DNA of 64,000 nt from Meconema thalassinum (GCA_946902985.2 OX336398.1:234712120-234776119); one strand, 5' to 3'; positions 1 to 12,472 are shown, numbered from the stretch's first letter. A program made the numbers and translations. Notes: a model not told the origin generated them from the sequence alone.

Positions 1-294
1 TCACACACACATCTTGCTCAATGGGAAAATTGCCGACGTCTTGTCACGGTATCTCATGGGAGACCAAATTATAGCCTGTGACCTTTGGTGGCATGGACCT
101 TCAAAGTACAATCTGAAGTACTTTGGCCAAACAACAAGATTCCACTAGAGACAACTCTTCGTAAAGAAAAGGTGGTCTGCCAAATCATGACGATCGGTAC
201 TGCTGGTCGTACCATTGGAGGTCGACCAGGGTGGGGAGGATGTGGCGGATTAAGAATGTCGTTTATTTTTCTCCCTGTATCCAAGATTATGGAG

Positions 295-845
295 AGCATT
301 TATCAACCGTTGGTAGCCCTGATGACTCAAAAAAAATGCCGAGTTGAGACATACATTGCACATACAAAACTTGGTTGAAATTCATTTCTAAGTATGGAAA
401 TTATATGCAGTTAATCTCTGATCCTATACTCTAGCATAGAATTATGTTGGTAGCACTAACTCTGACGATTTACTCTATATATGTCTAAAACATCTTGGAC
501 TTACAGTTCGCTAAATATGAAGTGTGTTCCGTACATATACTCCGAGATATTGTATCGAGAGGTCAAAGAAGATTATTTTACACAGTTAACAGCCCTGCTA
601 ACTCTTATATTAAGCACAAGTGTATGTCCTAAAGCATAAATTGTATGTACTAAATTTCAATGAAATCCTTTCGTTAATATGGATGTTCCATGCAGTTATA
701 CATAGAACCTATCAACACGTATGTAGGCAACATTGCCGTGTGTTACTCAGATATTAATCAGGAATATTTTGCTCCATTTGCCCGGATCGAACTCTTAAGT
801 GTACATTTTCCTCATGTTTATAAAATATGAAAAGTAGGCTAAGAA
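295..845 (-). mobile_element. Helentron-like family B relative, decayed fragment
   Basis: Read on the minus strand, this stretch carries family B signatures seen at 57009-58461: a 'GTTGGTAGCCCTG' segment near 310, 'ATGTTGGTAGCACTAAC' near 445, and the family's 5' terminal motif AGCCTACTTTTCAT at the right edge (about 824-841). Similarity is patchy, so this is an old or divergent copy. Its left boundary is uncertain. Confidence 0.5.
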
Positions 846-1474
846 GTGTAACACCATTGACGATAATTGCTCCAATTAGAACAAGTAACGCGCATTTTCG
901 AGTCTATCAAAACTAACGGTGTTACCTCCCCATAACTGGAAATGCGAAACGAGTAACTCCCCAACCCTGAGTTGAGCTTGTTAATGTGAAGCGACTGTAC
1001 AAGTGTGTCAATCATATTCATAACCCAAGGCCCGATCATACTCCATAAATTATCCAGATTCCAGTCAACATGTCTGTCTTGTTTGGGGAATGCTTGACCA
1101 TCATCAGTAATAGCTACAGCAGCGCTCACGGTATGCGTGCCAACTACTTTGTGGCGACTCGAATTCCTTTCCTCTACGCCATCATTAATACACCCCTTGT
1201 GTCATGGGAGTCAATGAACCTATAGCTAGCTATTAGCAATGTACTCCCAACAATAACATTCCAAATCGATTTTGAGCAACCATTCAAAAATTGAAAGGTT
1301 ACTCCGAATAATGGTCTAACTCACAAGAAACCGAAAGTGGAACATTCAGTGGAATCATGATCTATGTGTAGTATTTTCCTCAAGCCTGACCTACATTTGT
1401 TTTATATCGCATAGAAGATTGAAAACATCGAATGATTATTTATTGGTAAGGCCTGGAAGTTCATGAAAAATCAT
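846..1474. other. unassigned sequence
   Basis: No convincing coding frame, RNA or repeat hallmark is visible. The 96-residue open frame at 839-1129 has no recognisable features and overlaps the end of the neighbouring repeat. Confidence 0.4.
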
Positions 1475-2997
1475 ATTTTTAGCCTATTTTCAATTTTGAA
1501 AAAATAGGCTTATGAGATCACCTTTTGTCCGTGTGTCTGTGCGTGCGTGTGTGTGTGTGAAGTGTGTGTGTCCCCCTAATAATTTCTAAACTGCTGGAGC
1601 GATTTCAGCGAAACTCGGTAGGTTCATAGCACTACTCTGGGTGACGCCGACCGTGCCCTTCAAATTTTGTTATGTCTCACCAATCCAACATGGCGGCTAT
1701 GCGAAATATTTCACCCGCATTCAATATCTCCAAACCTATTACCGATATCACCCTGGAATTTATTACGGTGATAAAGGGAACTACTAGAAGTTCACCTGTG
1801 TGACTATTGAAAGATTGGTAACTACAAAACCAACATGGCAGCCACGCGAATTTACGACATTTAAATAGATGTTTCTCGCGATTTAACCAACCAAACGCAA
1901 TAAAACTTGGTACAGTATATGTTTATACACATTGTAATGCACCGACATCTAAGTTCGTTCAATTGTTTACATAACCACAAGATGGCGGCTGTGCGAAATA
2001 TTTCACCGGCATTCTATATCTCTGAAACTATTAGCGGTATCACCCTGAAATTTTGTACGGAGATAAAGGGCACTACTGGAAGTTCATGTATAAGACTTTC
2101 AAAAACCGGTTAAGTACAAAACGAACATGGCGGTCAAGCGAATTTGAAAATTTTAAATAGAACTTTCTCGCGAATTAATGTTCCAAACGCAATGAAATCT
2201 GGTACAGGAAATATTTATACACATTGTAATGTACTGGTATCAAATTTAGTTCAATTGTTCACATAACCTCAATATGGCGGCTGTGCGAATTTTAAAATTA
2301 AGTTTTTATTTCTTGTGTCGTAATCATGCGATCGAAGTGAAAGTTTGAATAATGAACCTACGCAATAATTTTCCTTTATTGGTACATGACTCTCTGGCCT
2401 ACACATTTAACAATCCAACATGGCGACCATCCGAAATATTTAGACGGCTCTGAATTTCTACGAATCTATTATAGCAATCAAACTGATTTTTTTATGTTCA
2501 CAGGGGCTAAGAACTTAAGTTCACCTATAGGACTTTAAATAACCTGGTGATCACAAATCCAACATGGCAGCGATGCGAAGTATAAATATTCACATGAAAG
2601 TTTCTCGCAATTTAACCATCCGAGTGCAGTGACACTTGGTACAGTAAATCCTTATACGAATGTTAAACCACTGGCATCTAATTTATTTCAATTGTTTATA
2701 TAACCACAAGATGGCAACTGTGCGAAATTTTAAAATCTCCTTGCTACTTTTTGCGTCCTAATCATGCGATTGAAGTTTGATCGCTACACTTACACAATAA
2801 TCTTCATGTAACAGTACATAACTCTAGAACCAACATATTTAAAATCCAACATGGCAACCATCCGAAATATTTAGTCGGTTCTCAATTTCTACGAATCTAC
2901 TACAGCAATCAAACTGAAATTTTGTATGTTGATAGTGACAATTAACATAAGTAGGATATATGAAAATAGGCTTTATAGTTCTTCACGGAACTACTTG
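1475..2997 (+). mobile_element. Helentron-like element, family A, copy A1 (apparently complete)
   Basis: The 5' end reads ATTTTTAGCCTATTTTC and carries AGCCTATTTT (1481-1490), which pairs with AAAATAGGCT at 1501-1510. The same AAAATAGGCT recurs at 2963-2972, followed by a hairpin TAGTTC-6 nt-GAACTA (2976-2993) and a CTTG end. An inverted repeat at the very 5' tip and inside the 3' hairpin is the asymmetric layout described for Helentrons (Helitron2) and their non-autonomous DINE-1/INE-1-like derivatives. A TG-rich microsatellite (about 1528-1572) follows the 5' end, also as in those elements. No coding capacity is seen. The Helentron assignment is inference from termini; no Rep/helicase is present in the window. 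Confidence 0.7.
1685..2865 (+). repeat. nine-unit array of about 146 bp inside A1, each unit with an ATGGC(G/A) motif
   Basis: The ATGG of the motif (C)AACATGGCGGC or CAAGATGGCGGC starts at 1690, 1835, 1982, 2127, 2274, 2420, 2564, 2711 and 2851. The intervals are 145, 147, 145, 147, 146, 144, 147 and 140 bp. A GCGAA or CCGAAAT box follows each motif by a few bases. Units alternate between 'ATCCAACATGGC' and 'ACCACAAGATGGC' types, so the original module was probably a dimer. Confidence 0.85.
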
Positions 2998-3774
2998 TCT
3001 CATATTTATGCATATTTTAGTTATTTTGCCACAATGCATCATATTTTTCTCCTTTGCCTGTTTAAGCGCATATCTCTGCTTGAGAAGGGCGAATGTTCTA
3101 ATTTCCTGTTGTTTTGAAGCGCTTTTTGTTACTTCATACTCTTAAATTCGTATAACCTATTTCAATTGCGACTCCGAGAGTTTATCACAGAATAATACTG
3201 AAATTAGTTTAATACCAAGCATGCTTCAGTCCTTTTTGCAAGTTGGGGGGTTTATCTGATATCAGCGTCGTCAATTTCCAGATACCAATGGTAACCATGG
3301 GAAATTTTGAACGTTCACCCTAGTGATCAGAATCTGATGATGACCACGTGACGGTCGAAACGCATATTTTGAAATTTCCCCCTTTATCAGTAAATAATAT
3401 TAATGCATATAATTTTGTTCAGAAAGTGTGTTTTATATATATGCCAGCAAACCAGCTTCGCCCGGGAACATTCATGTATGCATTACGTGACAAGTGCTTT
3501 ATTTTCCGACGTCAATGAACTACGGCCTATATCCGTCTTAGGTCTACGCTTGATGAGTTAAAATCACTGAATGGACTATTAATTATCTTATAATGGAGAT
3601 GCATGTGCAACGAATTCTTGTCAGACGTAATTTAAGAATGGCGAGGTGCATGAAACACAAATCCCCCTTCCGTCCAAGCTTAACTCGCTTGTGTATTTTT
3701 CGGAACGAAAAGTTCAAAGGCGAATTGAAGAAAAGCCGTGTTTCACTTCAAGGGAATGTCCAGACACAACCACT
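2998..3774. other. unassigned sequence
   Basis: AT-rich with short open frames (2926-3145) that are not gene-like. No RNA or mobile-element hallmark recognised. Confidence 0.4.
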
Positions 3775-3785
3775 CTTCTCTGAAG

Positions 3786-3982
3786 GCGTGGTGGCTCAGC
3801 GGTCTAGCTGTATGCCTCTCACCAAGGCGGTCCGGGTTCGATTCCCGGTCAATGCATGTGAGATTTTCGAAGTGAAATGCCATGTCCTGTGGTTCGGATT
3901 CCACGTTAAAAGGAGGTCCCGTGGCTCATAATCACAAGATTCACGGTCACGTAAAACTACAATCTTCCTTCCTTCCTTCCTT
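3786..3982 (+). mobile_element. tRNA-derived SINE, family S1, with target duplication
   Basis: The head is tRNA-like, with an A-box-like GTGGCTCAGCGGTCTAG and a B-box GGTTCGATTCC near 3834. A conserved body ending in GTGGCTCATAATCAC follows, then a (CTTC)n tail. The 11-bp sequence CTTCTCTGAAG lies immediately before (3775-3785) and after (3983-3993), so the insertion boundaries are exact. Other copies: 56399-56592 (minus) and fragments near 19285-19345 and 25066-25160. Confidence 0.92.
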
Positions 3983-4149
3983 CTTCTCTGAAGTCTTAAC
4001 TCAACACGGCTCGACGGTTGGCTTCCGGCTGTTTCTGGGGTAATAGGCTCTCCCGCTAGCTAGGCTGTAACTGGAGTGATAGGCTCGCCCCTAGCTAGCT
4101 CGTAAACTGTCGTCTCCGTAATTGAGTGGAGATATTTGGAAGAAATGAA

Positions 4150-4465
4150 AACGTTAAAACACTTATAGTGGGCGTATTGAGGATATAGATATGCTTTGTA
4201 GAACTTTTCAAGCTCAACAATTCTTACACTCATAGTATATTGATATTTTTAACGGTTTGCCCAGCGTAAGCTTAAAAAGCGCATGGACGCCATTTTTTTC
4301 CGACATTTTCACTGAAATCATTACTGCTTGACTTCCTTTGATCATAAATAAATTATTTTCTACAGAAACCTTTCTCGAGATATGGTGTAAACCGCATCAA
4401 AATTCATCCAGTGGTTCCCGAGATTACCCGTGACATCCAGGAATAGGGGACTTTGTTTTATACAA
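4150..4465 (+). repeat. interspersed repeat family C, 3' fragment
   Basis: Matches the 3' halves of the copies at 50966-51672 and 60880-61650: 'AACACTTATAGTGGGCG', 'CATAGTATATTGATATTTTTAACGG', 'GCCCAGCGTAAGCTTA' and 'GAGATTACCCGTGACATCCA' occur in the same order. No coding capacity; class unknown. Confidence 0.75.
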
Positions 4466-5887
4466 GTAGAGATAGGATATACACTGGGTGGTTAAGCAGT
4501 TGCAACCCAACTAACGCGTGTGTGTTGTCAGGAAGGTCGATATTTCTCTGTCTCCATCCCGTGTAGTACCAAAGCACTGCAAGCATATTCCGCAAACGAA
4601 AATGAACTCTATTAGTGTTCCCTCGTATTAGTCTGTAGTCATATCCGCTAAAGTATGAGCTGAGGTAAAAGTGGGTATGTCTTTTCAAAATGTATCAAGA
4701 TGACAAAGTGTCATAACATGCACATTTTTTGGAATATTTCTGTCGTTCCTTCAACTTACAGAATTTGAGTTCACCGCTTAGCAAATATTCAAAATAGAAA
4801 AATCTCAATTTCGGTATTTTTTTAAATCCCAAGCCAGGTGTTTCTCGCTTTAAGTTGACAACAGAGCTAACTAATTGGTATACCTGTATATATTCAAATC
4901 TATTCCCGCATTTTCTCACCTTTCATCTCGTTTCTTTTCCATTTATCTTTCTTTCCTTGTGATATCATCATCTTTTAATCCATACCCAACGTGCTACTAT
5001 TTTGCTGCTTTTCTCCAAAAGGCTTAGCTTCCAAAATTGGAAATGTTCTCACCCATGTCTCTCTTTTTTTTTCTAACTTCGTTTAAGATCTAATCCCCTC
5101 TCTGCGTCGCTTGGCGATTCCAATTATTCTTTCTCTCTCTCAGATTCATTCATTGAACTCGTCGCTTCTTTCTTTTTGTTATTTTCTTTCTCTCTCCCTT
5201 ACACAATATAGTAAAAAATCTATTCATTTGGTGTTTTATTTCTAACATTCCTTTTCATGTTTTTTCCACGTCCTATCTTTCTCTTCCTTTGGAAATTTAT
5301 CTTTTCTTCCTCTTGCCTTGCCAATTTATCCGAGCCAATTCGTAAAACGTAACCCCTGAGTCATCCTTTCAGCTCTCCTCTCGTATTCTCAGAGAATCCC
5401 TTCTCACATATTGCAGAAGAAATCGTTCCCCTTCATTTTATCCTCACCACCCCTTTCCGCGCATCTTTTTGACTTAGTTGTAACCATCCATTTTATCATT
5501 CGTTTCATGTCTCTTAATCCAATCGTGAACGTGTCTTTTTTTTTCTTGTCTTCCTCTTCTTCGTCTACTTCGCTTTCTCCTGTCCTGGCGAGGTTTAATT
5601 TGCTACAAGACTGGAATTGAAGCGTGCTTGGGGGAGGGAAAAGAGCGATTTTTTCTCTCCGTTTTTCGTCTTCCTAGCTTGGAGGCTGGAGTTCCAGCAG
5701 TATTAAGTCGAGTGTTGGAAGGGGTAGGCTTCGGATCAAACCCCTTGAAGCTAGAGCATGACGCTAACACAGGTGATTTGCAGGCTCGTCAAATTGCTTC
5801 TCTGTCTTATGTTATATAATGGAAAATACTCCTCATTATCTTACTGGCGACAAATGGAAGCATTGATCTATTACATCGCGCATTGTA
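4466..5887. other. unassigned, pyrimidine-rich in part
   Basis: From about 4930 to 5600 the plus strand is rich in TTTCTTTCTCTC-type tracts. Short open frames are not gene-like. No element termini recognised. Confidence 0.4.
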
Positions 5888-6167
5888 CAAGTAGTTCCAT
5901 GAATAACTATATCTCCTATTTTCATATATTCTATTAGCCTTCTCTATTCACATTCTCCCGCCTATGAACAGGATCGCCATGTTAGATCATTCTGTATGTA
6001 GGCCATAGAGTTATGTACCATTAGATGAAGATTATTGCGAAGGTTTGGTATCCAAACGTTCACTTCGATCGCATGAATAGGACACAAGAAATTAAACCTC
6101 AATTTTGCACAGCTGCCATCTTGGGGTTATGAAAACAATCGAATTTAATTAGATGCACTACTTTTGT
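5888..6167 (-). mobile_element. Helentron-like family A, copy A4 (3' fragment)
   Basis: On the minus strand this ends with the family A 3' end, hairpin included (CAAGTAGTTCC at 5888 on the plus strand). Towards higher coordinates come the homologues of A1 units 'CGCCATGTTAGATCATTC' and 'CAGCTGCCATCTTGGGGTTATG'. The copy is 5'-truncated near 6167, next to a (TTA)n run at 6171-6188. Confidence 0.75.
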
Positions 6168-7034
6168 TAACTTATTATTATTATTATTACCTTTAAGGGG
6201 AACGCTAAAAACACAAAAATCTAGCTTTTGGTGGTGGCTCTTTTCCTCTGTTTATCTTCCCAAAAACCTTTCATCCGTTCACTGTAACCTTCCTCCCTTC
6301 AACTGTCCATTACGTCTATTTCTTTTTGGTTGTGATCTAAATTCAAATTTCTGGTTTTTGATTTTCTCTCTACAATTGCTGCGGTCATGAATGTCTTCTA
6401 TGGTCATGTGTAATTGTTTTAAATTTTCGATAGTTTCTTTGTACCAAGAAGTACCCAATTTCGACGTAGAAATAAACAAATATTTTTTACTTATTTATGT
6501 ATTCTTTATTCGATCATATGATCGTAATATTGTTAGAGATATCAGTCCCATTGTTGGTCATCAGTGGGCACAGTTTCAAGGAAAAGAACACCAGTGCTAC
6601 AGATATATCACTCCGCCTTCAGATGACGTATGCTGCTCCTATGAATAGTGAACACAAATGCAAATGAAACAACACATATATTAACATGGTATATGGCCAC
6701 ATCCATCATTGGAGAGACCAGAATTCAATATCATTAGTAAGGTCACGCGGAGGGAATTAAAAATCAATCAGAGACATAGTGTGTTGTGTCGTGTACAATA
6801 ATTTATCGGTGTAATTGGTCATCCTCCATGCACGCTGGACTCATGACGTGATTGTGAAATCTGGACAAGCCAATCTTGGTTCGTCGTGTTCTGACTGACA
6901 TTCGATATCCATATTTCTCTTCGCCAGTGCTGGACAGATGTCACCTACGTTGCCATGGACACAATGGAGGCGACTGTTGTTTTAAAGCATGTCTACCAAC
7001 ATTTATGCGAAAAGGATATCCTGAACTTGCCCCA
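6168..7034. other. unassigned sequence
   Basis: Short (TTA)n microsatellite at the left edge. The 85-residue frame at 6391-6648 has no recognisable features. Confidence 0.35.
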
Positions 7035-8345
7035 ACAGATAGCGCATACATTTGACTGGTTTGATGCAGTCTCCGTGCCTCCCTGTCCCGAGCAAATCCT
7101 TTCATCTCTACATAGCTACAACACGTTACATGCGAGACAATCTTTTTAATATATTCTAACCTTGGTCTACCCCTACAGTTCCTTCCATAACTAAGTTGGC
7201 TATTCCCGGGTGTCATAGAAAGTGTCTAGCGGCTTCTGTGGCATAGTTGGTAGCATACTGAGCGTCTATGCCCAGGGTCGTGTGTTTAAACCCGGCTGAA
7301 GTCGTCGGACTTTTTAAGAGCGTTAAAATCCCTGTGTATGGCTTCCTCAGGAGGAGAAGCTAGCCAGCGGTCCCATGACATAGATTTAAGGCATGTAAAA
7401 AACCTTTCACAAATTACACTTGAGTGAAGCTAAATTATAAAGTAAGTTAGATTTGACTAACGCTCTTAGGTTCCAATGTTCGTTGCCAGGAGCAGACTGC
7501 GGGGGGCATCTAGTAACCAAGTTCAGAACTAGTTATCGTTGACGGTGGCGTTTGGTAGCAAAATTAGGAACTACTTGAAAATTGAATGTCCGCAGTCCTT
7601 ACTTGAATTAAAAACAGATAACACACACTAATACAGCCATCACAATTAACACCGGTTATCAGACAGATTCTACACACACCCAAAGTACACGGGGCTACAT
7701 GACCACGTTGTCGCAGCCCCTAAACTGAGGAACCAACCAACCTTAGTGTGTGTCCTACCAACCTATCTCTTCTCTTCATTAGCAGTCCCCTGAAACATCT
7801 GTCCTCTCCCACTCGTCTTAATACCTCTCCATTTGATACTCTATCAACCCATCTGATCTTCATCATTCTCCTGTAACACCACATTTCAAACGCTTCTCTT
7901 CTGCTACACCAACTGTCTAAGTTCCACTTCCAAAGAGAACCACGATCCAGACAGCAGTTTTCAAAAATAACTTTCTAATACCTAAATCTATATTTGATAT
8001 GAACAGATTACTTTTCTGTAGAAATGCTTTCTTTGCCTGAGCTAAGCTACTTTATGTTTCCTCTTTGGTTCGTCCATCACTGGTAATTTTGCTACCTAAT
8101 TAGCAGAATTCTCATACTTTCTTTAGCTTTTCACCTGCCAATTTCTGCTGTATTCCATTATTATTGTTTCAAAATTGATTTTCATCATGAATTATTTCCC
8201 TCAAGACGGAGTCCATACCACGAAGAAACTCATCAAATCGGCCAAGAAGGCAATCTCAGAGTTGAACGATTTATCTTCGAATCTTTACTCCATCTTAAAT
8301 GTTTTCTCTAATTTCTTTATTGCTTGCTCAGATTGATAAGCATGG
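7035..8345 (-). pseudogene. LINE reverse-transcriptase fragment (family E1), split by a SINE
   Basis: Minus-strand remnants in two pieces, 7035-7216 and 7743-about 8345. They align piece by piece with the better copy at 20440-21490, including the C-terminal 'RGRPRLEYI' and 'YVEMKGFARDREA' region and the segment rich in LGSKIT-like residues. The piece order and spacing show a single LINE 3' region interrupted by the 521-bp SINE at 7221-7741. Many frameshifts; not functional. The C-terminal type resembles RTE-like endonuclease/reverse transcriptase proteins, but the clade is not certain. Confidence 0.65.
7221..7741 (+). mobile_element. SINE family S2, near full length
   Basis: tRNA-like head with 'TGGCATAGTTGGTAGCAT' (A box) and 'GGTCGTGTGTTTAAACCC' (decayed B box). 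A body shared with the minus copies at 52240-52712 and 8575-8860 follows, then a 3' domain 'GATTCTACACACACCCAAAGTACACGG' and an (AACC)n tail at 7727-7739. It interrupts the E1 LINE remnant. Confidence 0.8.
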
Positions 8346-8574
8346 ATTTAGTTCAAATATTATAATATTTGCAAATAACACACAATAGACTGTTACAAAC
8401 GCTGTAGAATGCACATTTATCGTATTACCAATTTGTAATTCTTCAAATTCGATGCGCATAGAATGGTTATTTATTTAGCGTGTGGCATTTAGTGCCGGGA
8501 GTGTCCGAGGACATGTTTGGCTCACCAGAGGCTGAAACTGGTTCAATGCGGACACCCATGGGGTGAGCTACAAG

Positions 8575-8860
8575 ATCCGTTCAATTTCAAGTAGTTCCAA
8601 CTTTCACTACCAGATGTCACTGACACCTAGTCGTGAACATTTGAACTTTGATAGAACGTTCCAACGAAATATAACCTGAATATTTAGCTTCACACAAGTT
8701 TAATTACTGGAAGATCCTTTTACATGCCATAAATCTATGGCACGGGACGGACGGCTTAACTCCCCCTCCGAAGGAAGGCATACTGAAGGATTTTAACGCT
8801 CCAAAATATCCGACGACTTCGACCGGATTTGAACCCGCATTGAACAGTCTTGACATCTAG
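8575..8860 (-). mobile_element. SINE family S2, partial copy
   Basis: Shares with 52400-52700 the ordered blocks 'TTTCAAGTAGTT', 'CACTGACACCTAG', 'TTAGCTTCACACAA', 'TTTTACATGCCATA' and 'GGATTTTTAACGCT'-like, ending in a decayed B box 'CCGGATTTGAACCC'. The AACC-tailed 3' domain is missing. Confidence 0.75.
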
Positions 8861-8949
8861 CAGAAACATTTCACATCAGATATTATTGCAGTGTCTATTT
8901 TATGGTTATGTGGATGAACTGCGTATAATAGCCTTCAAATTCCCGTCAG

Positions 8950-9526
8950 AATAAGATTCGGTCTTCTGTGGTGTTCAATCCGAAGATTGGTTTGTAGCAG
9001 CTTTCCATGAACTCCGGTCTGTGGCTAGTCTCTTCAAGTCCAAGTAATTATCACAACCCTTGACGTGAATGATTTGTCTTATGTATCCTAGCCGTGGTCA
9101 ACCTCTACAATTCTTTCCTTCCACATTGCCCTCCAGTGTTGTGTGCAGAAGACTTTCATGCCTCAAGATATATCCAATCCAATTGTCTCTTTGGTGAGTA
9201 AGCGTATTCCATAAACATGGCTTCTCTCCAATCCTTTTCAGCGTTTCTTCATTACTGATATTGTCCACCCATGGAATTTTTTGTATTTTCCTGTAGCACC
9301 ATATTTCAATGGCTACTCTTCGTTTCTTATCAGCCAAGCTAAGAGTCCAGGTATCTTCATAAGACGTTTCCTGAGGCTCATACTAATTTTTTGCATGTAC
9401 AGAGCTTTCCTTTCTTGTTGAATGCTATTTTGGCCTGGTTAATGCCGCTGACTATTCCTCTTCTACTTCTTCCATCTGCAGTTATTTTGCTACCAAGAGA
9501 AGTGAACTCCTGTGCATTTGTCAACT
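8950..9526 (-). pseudogene. LINE (family E2) 3' part, left side of an LTR-element insertion
   Basis: Minus-strand translation gives the C-terminal part of an endonuclease/reverse-transcriptase LINE protein. From 9526 downwards it reads LTNAQEF, LGSKITADGRS and INQAKIAFN, then KIPWVDNISNEETLKRIGEK, NWIGYILRHESLL and EGKNCRGRPRL. This arrangement is typical of RTE-like retroposons. The 5' continuation lies at 17579-17905, beyond the LTR retrotransposon that split it. Several frameshifts and stops. Confidence 0.75.
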
Positions 9527-10290
9527 TGTAGCAGTTTGTCCCTCACGTTGAGCGACAATTGTAGCAGTTTCGCTAGCCCACACGTTGAACGACAAGTGTA
9601 ACGGTTTGACTGCCCCTAACTGTTGGGTGATAAATGTAACTGTTTACCTTTGCCTAAGCTATGTTGTTTTAATGGGCGCCAAGACCTCAACGCAATGTTG
9701 AAATCTTTTTTGTATTTAACAATGTCTAGCTCTGGTAGAACACCTTCAAGAATCTATTCACTCAGATCGTGGTATGATTTGATCATTAACCCAACAAACA
9801 ATTGTATCAGGAGAAGGAATTGGTCTATATCTAATGCTACCTACTGAAAGCAAAGATTGCATTGTAAAAGAAATGAATTTATTATATAAAACAAGTATAG
9901 CAAAATTAATAATAAAAATGGCTTGCCACGGTGGGTGAGTGGTTATAGTGTCGGACTACCAACCCCAAGATTGCAGGTTCGCCCCTGGCCATGGTAAGTG
10001 ATTTTTGAAGGCGACAAAAATCACGATACTCATGTCATACGTTGTTGGCATGTTAAAGAACCCATTTGAATTCAGTAGGCCGTGTTCAATGGCAAAATTA
10101 ATCTCGGGATTTTCCGCCAACACAAAGTTCCTCCATTCTCTACTTGAAAGCGCTGTAGTAGTGTCAAGGAGTTTAGATATCTAACCTCCTTGACTTTCAT
10201 AGCGTTCAAAGGAACGACGAAATTCGACATGCAAGCTACCCTCTGGGTGTCAATTAACAAAGCTTGCACCAGGCACCCGAGGCCATACGA

Positions 10291-10324
<34 letters not shown>

Positions 10325-11399
10325 AATAATAAAAATAAGTATAAAATTTAAATTGGAGCGTTGCAATTTTAATATTACCGATAGAAAATTACGTGAAAAC
10401 GGAGTCTGATAAATTATTGATTTTACTCTTATTCCCAAGCTATGAAGTTACTGAAATACTGAATTTAAATCAAAGAGAAACGAGAGATTGCGTGCTTCTG
10501 TGTCATTTGCGCTTACCACTGGAAATTGCCAAAGCATTTCCCTCGTACTGGATGATGCTGTGAGCTTCCCACAGTCTCCTGGACGTCGTCATCTCCGTCG
10601 ATATTTGATGATATACTTGTAGATTTGGTGACTTTATGGTCCTAAAATCGGAGCCATACGCTCGTACAACCACACTGGTTAAATTTTAAACAGATAGTTC
10701 TCCACTCCACGGAACATTGGAGCGACACATACTTGCAACCGAACTAGTCAAGTCTTTCACAGTTTGTCCTCGCTCCACGGAACATCGGTGCCACTCGCAC
10801 GCGCAACCATACTCGTTCAGTTCTACACAGACAGTCCTCGCTCCACGGCGCGCCGAACGATATATGCACCCGTCGGCTCCCCACCTCGGTACCGACTTCC
10901 AGCTTACGTGGTCTCCACTGATTGGCTGCTCCCCACGCGCTACTTCCCCTTCTCTGGCTCATTACACACGGCGCGCGGATGATGAAGTCGATTTCCGTTC
11001 CAACTATCTGCCTTTTCTTGACGCTGCGACCCAAGCTTGCGTAATATTTCTTGACAAGAATCAGCCTGTATCTGAATTTCCAGTGAGTCATGTCTCTCAT
11101 AATATCCTAACTGACGAAACTCCGTAAAATTCCGTAATCACATAATTTTCTATGATATTGTCGTTCGTAATAATTTGCTTGATAGCGTTTTCTAAGACAT
11201 AGAAAACCTATCTGTAAGCTTATAATTTTTATAAAATGCTCCGAAAATACCTTAATAATAATTATAATAAATTAATAATAATAATAAATTAACATGAAAA
11301 ATTCTCTTGGCCGAACAATTTGCCGCGTAAATAAATATAGAATGGTTTCCTACTGACTTATGCCAGTGGCATAAAAAAAACCTCGAAAAACACGTTACA
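9527..11399 (-). repeat. LTR-1, 3' LTR (contains a SINE)
   Basis: Homologous to 16123-17578 along its whole length except for the 417-bp SINE plus duplication at 9920-10336. Open frames inside it (for example 10744-11100) are present in both LTRs but show no protein-like signature; I regard them as non-coding LTR sequence. Confidence 0.9.
9920..10323 (+). mobile_element. SINE family S4 in the 3' LTR, with 13-bp target duplication
   Basis: Absent from the other LTR, so its limits are exact. TAATAATAAAAAT occurs at 9907-9919 and again at 10324-10336. The head is tRNA-like (CACGGTGGGTGAGTGGTTATAG, with the weak B box GCAGGTTCGCCCC) and the tail is (ATT)n at about 10290-10320. It inserted after the LTR element itself did. 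Confidence 0.93.
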
Positions 11400-12472
11400 T
11401 ATTCGCCTCGGATCATCGGATGATTTACCGTGTCGACGGTCCATTATCTGATTATCCCAGACACGTTAATTATCCCCATCCAAAATACATATTACATAAA
11501 TGAAATCACCCTAATTTACAGATATATACACTCATAATTTTTCTTCACGCACTTTGCGTCAAAGTTTGTTGTCACTATGGATTGCACTTTGCAACCAGTC
11601 CAATGTTTTTCATATAGAATAGTGTCCCACGGATATTTCCGCCTCTCAAATTTCTCTATGTTGGAAAATAGACATAATTAATGTGTGAGCACTATGTATT
11701 TATGATGTCATTTCACACGCATTGAAGGTGTTCTGATATATTTATATCACCATAGAACTTCCTAATTTCACTGGAGGTTCCTTCATTATTGTGAAATTTA
11801 ATCCAACTTATCACTGAGCACACGATCACACTATTGCGGCAGCGCCTCATGACCATAATACTTAATCTCTCTTTAAAGTAGATTAAATTAATATTGACTT
11901 CTGAAAAAAAAAAATAGTAAGTGCGCATTACATATAACACCAAATATTTCTGTGCCGTAATCGCCCTGTCTTCTTAAGTTCTCGTAGACCATATTCTACT
12001 TAATACTAGTTCTCAACACAGACCAGTTCTCCTCACACAAATGAAACCATTGTACAAATTACCTTAAATTACTCACTTACAAATCTTACATGGCGAGGCC
12101 GTAAACAGAAATCACGTGTGCCGTTATGTATGAATTTCATGAAGGACTGTCTCGCATTCTGATGGCCCATCTTTTGTCCCGTGGACGCCTTAAGCAAAAA
12201 TACCCTGTCCAAGCGCTCACCCATCTCTTGGGGACAAATGGGAATTCACCAGCGCTACCAAATTCTGGCCTTGGTGTATCGAGACATTTTAGTGCTCAAG
12301 AGCATCCGACAATCCCGTCATATTTCCCTGTACCTCAAAAATTCTCATTTACTTACATACTACCCCCCTGTGTGACTTCTGATACGCCTGCCTGGAAGAC
12401 CATCTCCTCCCACGCACCAAATACCACACTTACTCATTTGATAGGCTGGCTCGCCAGCTAAACATCCTCACT
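11400..12472. other. LTR-1 internal region between pol and 3' LTR
   Basis: About 1.07 kb with no convincing open frame in the sense (minus) direction, so no env-like gene is seen. The bases abutting the 3' LTR (GATCCGAGGCGAATA on the minus strand) are only partly purine and make a weak polypurine tract. Confidence 0.5.

Noticed and set aside
10717..11127. Frames of 118-136 residues in the LTR of LTR-1, conserved in both LTRs
   Set aside because: Conservation is explained by LTR identity. No protein motif is seen, and both strands are open over the same GC-rich stretch.
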